DNA from: Intoshia linei
Taxonomy: Eukaryota > Orthonectida > Rhopaluridae
NCBI GenBank assembly: GCA_001642005.1
Contig: LWCA01000390.1
Coordinates: 1 to 29,325 of the forward strand
DNA length: 29,325 bases
Reading direction: 5' to 3'
Positions 12,446-21,553 of the stretch are shown in pieces. A program made the position numbers and the translations under genes. The notes beneath the pieces are model-generated. The model had not been told where the DNA came from. It did no database searches and saw only the letters and a program-made list of their open reading frames with translations. Each line of letters opens with the position of its first letter. Within the stretch, counting starts at the first letter, position 1.

Positions 12446-12688
12446 TAAATACGGAACACGAGGGCTGGGGTTAACATCTTTCAAATAGTATTGTAGTATC
12501 CAATAATCATTATAATGATTTTACTTGATTATATTATACTACGAATTTATTACATTTTGCAATTAAATTTGGACGCGTGACTAATTGCAATTTTACATTT
12601 AATTTTAGTCTACATTTTTAAGCAACAATGTATCGAAATTTTAATAAAAATTTAGGTACTTTTAAGTAAAGTTTATTTTTTGAATTGA

Positions 12689-15600
12689 ATGGATCAGGCT
12701 AAATTATTTTGCAAATTTATTGACAATTCTCCCACTCCCTATCATGGTTTGTGTTTTTGAAAATTTTGTATAATAATTTGTAATAATTGGTAAATACAAT
12801 AGTGGTCAAAAATTGTAAAGAAGAGTTTGAAAAATGTGGTTTTGAGTATTTGAATCAATCCAATGAATGGAATTTAAAGAAAAATAAAAGTGTAATTTAG
12901 ATATTTCATTTTGATTTCATTTTTATTATGAAAATTTAGTATTATACCACAATAAACGATTCAGCAGTTATTGCATTCAGTATTGGTGGTAAATATGAAC
13001 CAGGGAATGGTTTTATAATGGCTGGAGCTCACACAGACAGTCCCTGTTTGATGGTAATAATTATAAACCTTATTAATTTAATTATGTCATTTTCTTTTTT
13101 CATAAATCATAAAAATTGGCTTTTTTTTAAACCTCGATTATATAGATATTATTAATAGTCTGGTAAATACTACTTATTTCAAAATGCCATGCTTAAAATT
13201 ACGGTATACTAATTATTATGATACGGATACATTTTATGTTCTACAATTTATTAGCAATATTTTATACCATTTTTAATTTTACCAACCTAACTTAATGAGA
13301 TCAGTAGAAAGCAACAAAAAGTTTTTTTGTAGTTTTTTTTGATTAAAACCACAATTTATATATAGTAAAGTTAATTCAGCGTTGAGTTTACTAATTTAAT
13401 GTTATCTAATTTTTTATATAGTGTCACAATATATATTAGCAATTACATTTGTTTAGCTGAAACCATCCCCAGATCGCTTTGAGCACACATATCAAATGGC
13501 TGCTGTCCAAACTTATGGAGGTGGAAATTGGCTATCTTGGTTTAATCGTGATTTGATATTAGCTGGACGCGTTATGCATAAAGTAATGTTGATTATTTAT
13601 TTTATTTAAATGTAACGTTTCAGAAAAACGGTAAAATAGTTGCATCTCTATTGAAAACAGGTATTGTCGGTACAGTTCCACAGATAGCACCTCATTTGTA
13701 CCCGGATTTAAATAATGGATTTAAGCTCAATAAAGAAAATCATCTGTGCTTATTTCGTTTATTAAATAATGTTTAATTTAGAAATGTTATATTGGGACTG
13801 AATAAGGATAATGTAAGGCGTTTGTTTTTCTAAATTGAATTTTTTAAAGTGCACAATTACTTCCATCATTGAAAAACATTTGAAAATTGAAGAAAAAGAT
13901 ATTTTAGATTACGAATTATACTTTAGTGATGCGCAATTGTCGGTGTGTTTTTATTTTATTGTGTACTAATTGACTGTTATGTACTACGTACAAACAGCAC
14001 CTAGCTCTGACAAAGGCGGACATTTTTATTTTACCAATAAAATAAAAAAAAATTGATTCAATAATAAAATCTAACTTAAAAATGCTATTATTCACTATTA
14101 CCAATTTTTTATAGGAGTGGTTCCAAAACTTGTTTCACGTGGACCCGTCATATCATATTACCTTTTAATTTAAAGTGAATTATTCCACATATCTATTTAT
14201 GAAATTAATATCAAATAGAATGTGCTGTATTAGAATAATCTTTTTTTAACTGTTCTATCGTTAATTATTTTTATTAATTATTCCGTAGTTTTCAAGTAAA
14301 AAAAATGAATACTAGAGTGCTTTTTTGACTGTTAAGGTGTCACTTTGTCACATTGAATTTTTTAATGTGTGTGAACTGGATATAACTAATTTTTTTTAAA
14401 TTCGAGGGCTGTTTTTATTTTTAAAAAAAGGGTAATCTGTGGTTTTGATTGAGAAAATTATCTCAGAATTTATGTTGTATAATATTTTTGTGTAAAGATT
14501 TTGTCAATTTGTAAATATCAGGCTAATTTACTGAAAATTATGTCATAACTTATATGTAGTGATTGTGCCGGGAAAAAATTCCCGGAATATGTAATAATTT
14601 CTGGGAATTAAATTTACCGGGATTTTTACGATTTCCCGAAAAAAATTGACACATACATGTACTTGATTTATGTTTGTTATTACTATGAAAATATGATTAT
14701 ATTATAATATTTAGTATTTACCATTTCAAAAATCCCACCACTAATAAAATTTAATCCAAAATACTATTTCAAGCCATCATGGAAAAATTGATATGAATAA
14801 AATTTTTTTATTTTTCACGGGAAATCACAATCACTATTTATACGGCATAATGTTGGATTATGGGATCACTTATAATCCACCTTTTATTTGCTGAAAATAC
14901 ATTTGTTTTTTCTAATTTTTTATTTTAGTCTATTGGAGGAGCAGATGATGATTTCATTTTTGGACCTAGACAAGACAACCTTATTGGCACATTTACTTTA
15001 CTTCACGTATGTTTATATCAAAGTGCTTAACCTTTTGTCTCGCAATCTCATTTTAATAATAATAATGATATTTGCGATGCCACATCACTTTTAATTCTGA
15101 CAACAAGTTAACAGGGCAATAGTATTGATGGTGAAAAATAGTTCGTTCTTTAGGCTATATATTAGGGGTGTGAATTTTTTCACTTTTTTACGAAAATACA
15201 ATAGTGCCACCCATACGTAGAAGATGGTGACGTTGAATGATACACGATTATTAAAAAATTATATAAAAAGGATTAAAAAAAACCCTGAGGCAAAGCACTT
15301 CAAAATATGAATAATGAGCAAAATTTAATTTATTTTGTATAGTAAATTTCATAATAATAATTGTTTCCATAACAATTAATTTTCAATTGATATTTTTTTT
15401 AATATTATACAGTTTACAGTTAAGAAATCTAATTTATATTATTATTTAAAATTATTAGGCATTAACTAAAGCAAAAAATTTATCAACTGATAATGTGATT
15501 CGTTTTTTCGCAGCTTATGATAATGAAGAGGTAAATATTTATTTTTAGTAATTTTAATTAATTGTCATACAATCTACTAGACTTTAGTAATTAGAGTCTA

Positions 15601-17711
15601 AAATATATCATTCTTTTTTAAAAAGTTATAATTATCATCATAATATTTGCAAACTGAATAGTGATTGATACAACTATGGTTCAATTGTTAGTTTTTACTG
15701 TATTCTTAAAACATTGAGCCAATATAAAAATAGTAAAAATGATGTTTTTAGCTGTATATTAATTTACATTTTATATAGGTTGGTAGTAAAAGTGTTCAAG
15801 GAGCAAATACTTCCATTACCCGCAACATAATTAATCGGATTGTTACAAATTTTAAAGATAAATTTGGTTTACTCGAAAGGACGTTACATAACTCGTTTTT
15901 ACTCAGTGTTGATTGTGGCCATGCTTTACACCCGGCACACACGTAAATGAATTATAAATATTTTATAATTGACTAGCTTGACTGTTATTTAATTTGTACA
16001 AACAGCACCTAGCTCTGCCGAGGGTGAACTATTTTAATTATACTAAAAAAATAAATTAAATAAAATCTTAATTAAAAATGATAATATTCATTATTACCAA
16101 TCATTTAAAGGAGTGAACCTTCATTATGGACCAGTCATTTCCCATTAGATTTTTATTTTAATTGAATTATTCCCACTTAATTTTATTTTGTTAACATTCG
16201 TGTAAATAATTTTAAAAACAATTTTGTGATGCGATTTTTTTAAATTATTAGAGATCATGAGTGTATAATCTTAAAAATAAAATAAAAATAGTACAATCCT
16301 AAAAATTGTCATAAATATATTATATTCTAGGATTGATTTTATTTTTAAAAAAAGTGTAAATTAGGTTTTTTAGCCTGAATGACTCAATTTCAGAAAATGA
16401 AACGTAGATATAAACATCACTCGCGAAAAACTCTATTTGAATTGGGGGTTTTTTTTTAAATTCTAAGACTGTTAATTCTAGGTAATACAGACATTCAATT
16501 TTATATAAGTTTTTATACATTTGGGGTGTTTACAAACGGTAAAATACATAATCTAGTAAAAAAATTTTAAATCAAAAATTATTTATCGTCATTTGGTTAA
16601 AATGTTAAATTCCTTTCCTTAAATTTCATAGCTAAAAACAAAAATGCTAAAGTATCACAATTTTTTTAAGATAATTATTGGTTATGAGTCGATTCTTTCA
16701 AAATTGAGTAACAGTAACAACTTGTTACTAACAGGTAATTGAAAACACTCACTATAGTAAATTTTATTAATCTAAAATTATGTGATTTTTATTTTGAATT
16801 ATGGAAAGGGCGATTTGTAAAAATATGTTTGAATTATAGTCTTAGAGGGTCGATTCTAAAAAAATGTTGAGAACCCCTGTTTATATTATTGATAATGATT
16901 ATTTTCGTTTTTGGAGTTAATTAGAATACAATTAAACTATTATTTGCCTACTCTTAGTCGGACTTTGGTATATAAAAATTGAATTCCACCCGTATTTTTT
17001 TCGTCACGCTGCGTAAATGATGACCATTATTGGCTCTAGTATTCCGATAAACTGGAAAACTTTAGTATATGCAGTTATTTTTCCAGTAACCATTTATTAT
17101 GATATGATTAAATTGACTATTATTGTAATTAAAATTTAACGGATTTGACTTTTCTAAATTTTACTAAAAATATTTCAAAGTTCAAAGGTGATAAAGTATT
17201 ATCTTGCAACAGCCTTGTATCAACTTTTGTGTAATTTATATTATAGAAGCTATCATGTTTATGCGACTAGCCCGAAATTGAACAAGGTAATCCATTAAAT
17301 GTTGTTATTTACTAAATTAGGGCCCTGTTTTAAAATACAATGCATCTCAAGCATACACAACGAGTAGTATTGGAGCAGCTATAATTAAGACCATTGCTAA
17401 ATCCAACAATATCATGCTTCAGGTACTTTACTTATTGTCTTGTTTGATTATAATTAGGAATTTGTGAACCGATCGGATGTAGGTGGTGGCTCTACTATTG
17501 GTCCGTATTTGTCTACTAATTTGGGAGTTCGATCAGTTGACCTGGGAGGAACTCAACTCAGTATGCACTCTATTAGAGAAATGTGCGCAGTCAATTGCAT
17601 TTCTAGTTGTACAGACTTGTGGAAGGTTACATTTTACCGATTTAATTAATTATTGTTTAGGCTGTCTATGAATCATTTTCAACCATTGAAATAGAACATT
17701 TGAATAAATAA
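12689..17711 (+). CDS. DNPEP: Aspartyl aminopeptidase (peptidase family M18), 13 exons
   Basis: Exons 12689-12746, 12803-12891, 12940-13053, 13457-13582, 13624-13770, 13850-13942, 14929-15006, 15459-15530, 15779-15942, 17247-17286, 17321-17422, 17458-17625, 17661-17711; 433 residues, phases consistent. M18 enzymes are cytosolic zinc metallopeptidases that remove N-terminal Asp/Glu from peptides. Family landmarks in order: [13 protein letters not shown] (N-terminus), GAHTDSP (metal His80), [24 protein letters not shown] (bridging Asp225), AYDNEE (Glu258 general base, Glu259 ligand), [10 protein letters not shown] (Asp304), GGSTIGP, and LSMHSIREM (His398). All catalytic and zinc positions are kept, so it should be active. 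It is shorter than the usual 450-490 residues: roughly 40 residues usually found before the ICxHLG-like segment are missing around residue 178, where the intron 13771-13849 has a weak GTTTAA donor. The introns carry repeat copies B and C and a hAT MITE. Overlapping AATAAA signals occur at the stop codon. Confidence 0.93.
13965..14200. repeat. Dispersed repeat family, copy B (DNPEP intron 6)
   Basis: Shares with copies A and C the blocks TTGACTGTTATGTAC, ACAAACAGCACCTAGCTCTG, GGCGGACATT, AACTTAAAAATGCTATTATT and AGGAGTGGTTCC, followed by TTTAAAGTGAATTATTCC. The boundaries are approximate; similarity to copy A fades after about 14200. Confidence 0.72.
14557..14836. mobile_element. Decayed hAT-type MITE, 280 bp, in DNPEP intron 6
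   Basis: Ends TAGTGATTGTG and CACAATCACTA are perfect 11-bp inverted repeats. The flanks CTTATATG (14549-14556) and TTTATACG (14837-14844) agree at 6 of 8 positions, both differences being C/T transitions, consistent with an aged 8-bp duplication. The interior includes the palindrome CCGGGAAAAAATTCCCGG and further CCCGGG-like half-sites. Confidence 0.7.
15972..16322. repeat. Dispersed repeat family, copy C (DNPEP intron 9)
   Basis: Begins ACTAGCTTGACTGTTATTT and includes ACAAACAGCACCTAGCTCTG, CCGAGGGTGAAC, a GGAGTGAACC segment, and TTTAAAAACAATTTTGTG, parallel to copy A. Similar AT-rich sequence continues downstream to about 16480. A hAT-like right end, GTTGAGAACCCCTG, lies at about 16869-16882 and may belong to the same insertion, but no clear target duplication was found. 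Confidence 0.68.
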
Positions 17712-17758
17712 AATGCGTTGTTATTAAACGATATACTTGGTTGTGTTCTTTTTTCACA

Positions 17759-17760
17759 GG
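17759..17760 (+). promoter_or_regulatory. Strong acceptor-like site upstream of the lectin-receptor gene
   Basis: TTCTTTTTTCACAG, one of the best pyrimidine-rich 3' splice sites in the window, sits 48 bp after the DNPEP stop and 120 bp before the next start codon. No matching upstream donor is needed by DNPEP. It could be the acceptor of a 5'-UTR intron or of a spliced leader; both are inference. Confidence 0.35.
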
Positions 17761-17879
17761 TATTTATTGGAAATGCAGTTACTCAATATGTTGCTATAAA
17801 CATAACTTTCCGCTTTTATAATTGTATATTAATTTATATTCAATATACGTATGGGAAATAGAAATTAATTTTCAACCTG

Positions 17880-20730
17880 ATGATTTTCACTGATCCAGCA
17901 GGAAGGCTTGGCATATTTTGTGTTTTTATCGTCTTATCTTTGGGTATATAACTTGTAGTTTAAAAGATGAAATAACTATTTATTTAATTACCCTAGTTTC
18001 ACCTCAATGTGTACAGCTAACCGATACTCATGATTATTGTATTACGTACAGGTCAGGCCAAGTTACTTGGTCCGAAGGTTATCGACAATGCAAAGCTGTC
18101 AAAGGGAATTTACTCATACCTGATGATGCCAACAAATTACAATTGATTAAAAAATTTTTAAGATATGGTCTTCGTAATAATAATATTAAATATTGGTTAT
18201 CTGCAAAATACATGTATACAAATTGGGCATGGATATACGGTACATTTCAAAAAACACTAATTATATTGTTAGATGATATGCCGGCTTTGCAACAGGGCTG
18301 TTACACCTCAATAGATGCTTATAAACTATATATTGAATCTGGGGAAACTGTGTATATGGGTTTGCAAAAAATATTTCAACAATATTCCCGTGAACGCATG
18401 TCTAGTTCTACTTGCATTGGTTCTTGTCGGGAAAGAAATGCCATGTACGCCGGATTTAAATTTTCCATTGGAGTAAATATTTTGGTTTTGGCATAGTTCT
18501 TTATCCTTATATTTAGTGCTTCTGTGGAAATGGTCAAATAAATATTAATACATTAGAACGAAATATATGCGACAATTGCGAATTTTCGCATGATATAAAT
18601 AAATGCAAGGATACCATTATATTGTATCAGTTAAGCGGTAATAACGTATTACAATTACAACTATAAATTAACAATTATATAAGGGTACCGAAAACGTACG
18701 CTTTCAATCATTATTTAATTTATATAATATTAATATTTAATTTACCGATTTAAAGTTTCATAAAATCAGTTCATGCAATAAAATAATGATTGATTCAAAC
18801 CACATAAAACGTCTACATTAATCATTAAAATTAAACTACAATTTTCGACCATTTTAAAAAAGAACCTAAATAATTTTTAATTTATTGAAAAGTTCGATAA
18901 AACCATTTAACAACGTGAAATTTTAAAAAATCGGGGATAGAAAATTTATTGGTACAACACAATGTACAATTTAATGTAATTAAATATTTTAGGAGTTAAT
19001 ATAGATTGGGGTGCATATCAACCAAATAATTGGAAAGAAGATATCAACGAAAATCAAAATTGTGGTGCCATTGCAAAAGATAAATCATTCCGATTAATCG
19101 ATGAGCAGTGTTACAAAAAATTTAGATACCTTTGTGAAACTGGAAATTCTCTAAGTAAAATTTACATTGTTTAATAGAATATACATATGTATGTATGTAA
19201 AAAATAAATTAAAATAATTGACGATGTACGATTATTACTGAATCGTATTCAGTACCTGACACGATTTGGGTCACTTTTTTAATTTTTTTTATCAAAAAAT
19301 TAATAAAAGATTGAAATTTTAATTATTTCAAATGAATGATTTAAAATTATGCAATTAGATCCCTATTGGATAAGTTCAATGCAAGACATTGCAAATTTTT
19401 ATGATTCCTTTATAAAATGTAAAGAAAGAGGGTACAGACTAGCTCAACTCATTCACCCAGAAGAAATTGAACAAGCCAAAGCCTACATACGTTCACAATT
19501 AAAAAAGGATTATCCGGATTTATCTAGATTGCAATGTGTTTACGGGAAAACAGAATACAAATGCAACTTTTATGTAGCTTTAGCGAGGCAAAAAGTGTAT
19601 TGGACTGAAAACAGTAACTGGAAATTTTTTAAATATACATTTAAATAGAAAAATTGGTAGACAACTGTGTTTGGAATTATTCTCCTACTGGGTTGACCGA
19701 TTCATGCGTGGTGCAATTTAACAATACCTGTTATATTCAAGATTGTAATAATGCCATTGAACAAGCTGATTTTTTTTGTGAATACAGTAACTTTAACAAT
19801 ACATTTTACTTGAATTTCTTTAGTTCTTCCAGTTCTACACAAAAAGAGCGTTATAGTGAAGCGCAACATACAAAAACCAAACAATTTAGTCGAAGGTCCC
19901 GACAATTGGTATTCCTATAGAATGACCATACCTTCCATCAAATACAATAGTTCCTTAACCGACATTTACCAAGAAAATTACAACAATATTTTTTATGATG
20001 TAATATTTTTACATTTTTAACTTTTTTTATATTTTTTTTAGTTGTACAAGTTAATTCCAAATTCCTTAAACCAATATAGTATTATCCGAGAAATGGTTCC
20101 AATGTAATATTTTTTAAATTTTTTATATTTTAAACATAGGGAGGATTCTAATGGAAACTTAGTTATCGATATAATTCTAACCAGTAGCGACACTAAAGAA
20201 AATATACAACTCAAATTAGATACGTATAAAAAAAATAGTACAATTTAAAGTGACGTATTTAATTATTTTTATTGTAGCTATTATTAAAACTACAATACCC
20301 ACACCTCCAACCAGCAAACCTACTATCAAAACAACAACTTCTATACCTATAATTACTACCATAACCAATAGTACCTTACCTATTGCCAATACAACTATTA
20401 ATGTTACCACTACTACTCCATCCAGTAATTTACCGAGTGCGGGGGCATCAACAAACATTGATACTACATCGTTGTCTTTCCAAATTGGTATGAGTTTTTA
20501 ATCAAAAATGTATATTCAAAATTTTAGTGGTTGTTGCACTTATCGTCATTGTCCTGATTATAATAATTATTGTCATCATTTGGTACAAAAAAAAGTACAT
20601 TTAAATTAATTACAAATAATACCGTTTTAGAAACTCGGCATCAAAAGTAATATCTGTTGATGCACGTGATAAAGCATCACGCCCATGTTCCCTTCAAAAT
20701 GAATGTATATTTTTTAAATTTAAATATTGA
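17880..20730 (+). CDS. Type I membrane lectin receptor: CTLD with inserted WSC, second CTLD, SEA-like domain, Thr/Pro stalk
   Basis: Exons 17880-17943, 17997-18472, 18517-18637, 18993-19154, 19359-19613, 19649-19786, 19824-19999, 20042-20103, 20140-20237, 20278-20487, 20528-20594, 20631-20730; 642 residues. Signal peptide 1-22 (core GIFCVFIVLSL). CTLD1 starts CVQLTDTHDYC, WSEGYRQC and YWLSAK (to about 102) and resumes at about 221 with AYQPNNW, NCGAI, DEQC and YLCE. Between them residues 122-220 form a WSC domain (GCYTS, CIGSC, AGFKF, CFCGNG). The QPN triplet is the galactose-type sugar motif, but the WND calcium motif is altered (LID). CTLD2 about 275-405 (FIKCKERGYRLAQLIHPEE, DSCVV, FFCEY). 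SEA-like about 425-515 (IPSIKYNSSL, NGNLVIDIIL) lacking the GSVVV self-cleavage site. Stalk 518-587; membrane helix 588-607 (VVVALIVIVLIIIIIVII); basic cytoplasmic tail ending FFKFKY. Role by architecture: cell-surface carbohydrate recognition or adhesion; ligand unknown. Confidence 0.85.
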
Positions 20731-21411
20731 AAAAAAATTTAAACTTAAAGTTCCAAGGCACGGTTTTAGAATATTTACTAAATATCGTTTAGAAATAGAC
20801 CACCAAACTTTTTTAACTGGTTGACCGAGAAATAGATAGATAGATACTGGTAAGTGTATCGTGTTGTCAATCTGTTGTCGGAATTAGTAAATAGAAAAAA
20901 CCTTTGGCGACATTGTACTAGACCCTACTAAGGTGTGGCTCCAGTCGGGTCCATCAAGAAAATACCATTATTTATTTAAGATATTTTTCAATGGGAATAC
21001 TTCTTTCTTTTTTATCTAGATCAACTTGAATAAGTTGTCAGAATTTATATTTTTTTTAATTTTTGAAAAAAAAAATAAATTGTGGTTTTGAACGGAACGA
21101 GCAAATTTATCTTAATGTTTGCGCCAGAAAAAACTAACTTATAATTGTGTTTTACCATTTCAGGGGTGATTGGTTTTCTCTAAATGGTTACACACATATT
21201 TTTTAGCAATAATTACTTTATACCAGGGGTTCTTAAACTTTTTTCATCCATCGGAAAAAGATTGCCTGCATCTTTCCAATGTACATTATCTTTTCCTAAA
21301 TCGAAAATGGCCGCCTTATAACTACCGTGTTTTAAATTTCCAGGGAATTTATAAATATTGTATAATCGTAGTTAATAAAATAATAAATAAAAGTTAATAT
21401 GTATTTTTTAG
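20731..21411. other. Spacer downstream of the lectin receptor
   Basis: AT-rich, no supported gene. It contains a (GATA)n stretch at about 20834-20846, another copy of the TTGTGGTTTTGA repeat motif at about 21079, and a hAT-like left end CAGGGGTTCTTAAACTTTT at about 21225 with no partner right end seen. AATAAA motifs near 21374-21390 could serve as distant polyadenylation signals for the receptor gene. Confidence 0.45.
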
Positions 21412-21516
21412 CTCTATTTATCAATGACCATTCCTACATGTCAGGAACAATTACAAAAGTACCTCATACAACAAACCGACAAAATTGCAATTGGTTTGAT
21501 GTTTCATGAAGAATAA
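21412..21516 (+). CDS. Possible orphan 3' exon or very small ORF
   Basis: After a good acceptor (TATTTTTTAG) an open frame runs from 21412 to a TAA at 21514-21516, with an internal ATG at 21424 giving MTIPTCQEQLQKYLIQQTDK and 11 more residues. AATAAA overlaps the stop, and the converging ATP synthase gene ends only 38 bp away. The composition is protein-like (amphipathic, Gln/Lys-rich), but no family is recognised and no upstream exon was found. It could be an alternative 3' exon of the receptor transcript, a remnant, or chance. Confidence 0.2.
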   Translation, partial: LYLSMTIPTCQEQLQKYLIQQTDKIAIGLMFHEE

Positions 21517-21553
21517 ATTAATAAAAACATTATATTCAAATTTTATTTAAAGT

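Larger units (their letters stand above)
10789..12688. other. Intergenic region, EF-hand gene to DNPEP
   Basis: About 1.9 kb of AT-rich sequence. It contains a (GT)n stretch at about 11356-11367, the tandem repeat at about 11531-11704, and a 64-codon frame at 12251-12445 listed separately. The 60-codon frame at 11748-11930 is low complexity with no recognisable feature. No RNA gene seen. Confidence 0.5.

Noticed and set aside
17483-17671. Second frame overlapping the DNPEP exon at 17458-17625
   Set aside because: Out of frame with the conserved STIGP and MHSIREM motifs; a shadow reading.
19702-19905. Minus-strand 67-codon frame
   Set aside because: Shadow of the CTLD2 and following exons of the receptor gene, which are supported by phase and homology.
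20216-20458. Minus-strand hydrophobic frame opposite the Thr/Pro stalk
   Set aside because: It is the antisense of the ACA/ACT/ATT-rich stalk exon; the Val/Ile-rich text is a by-product of that composition.
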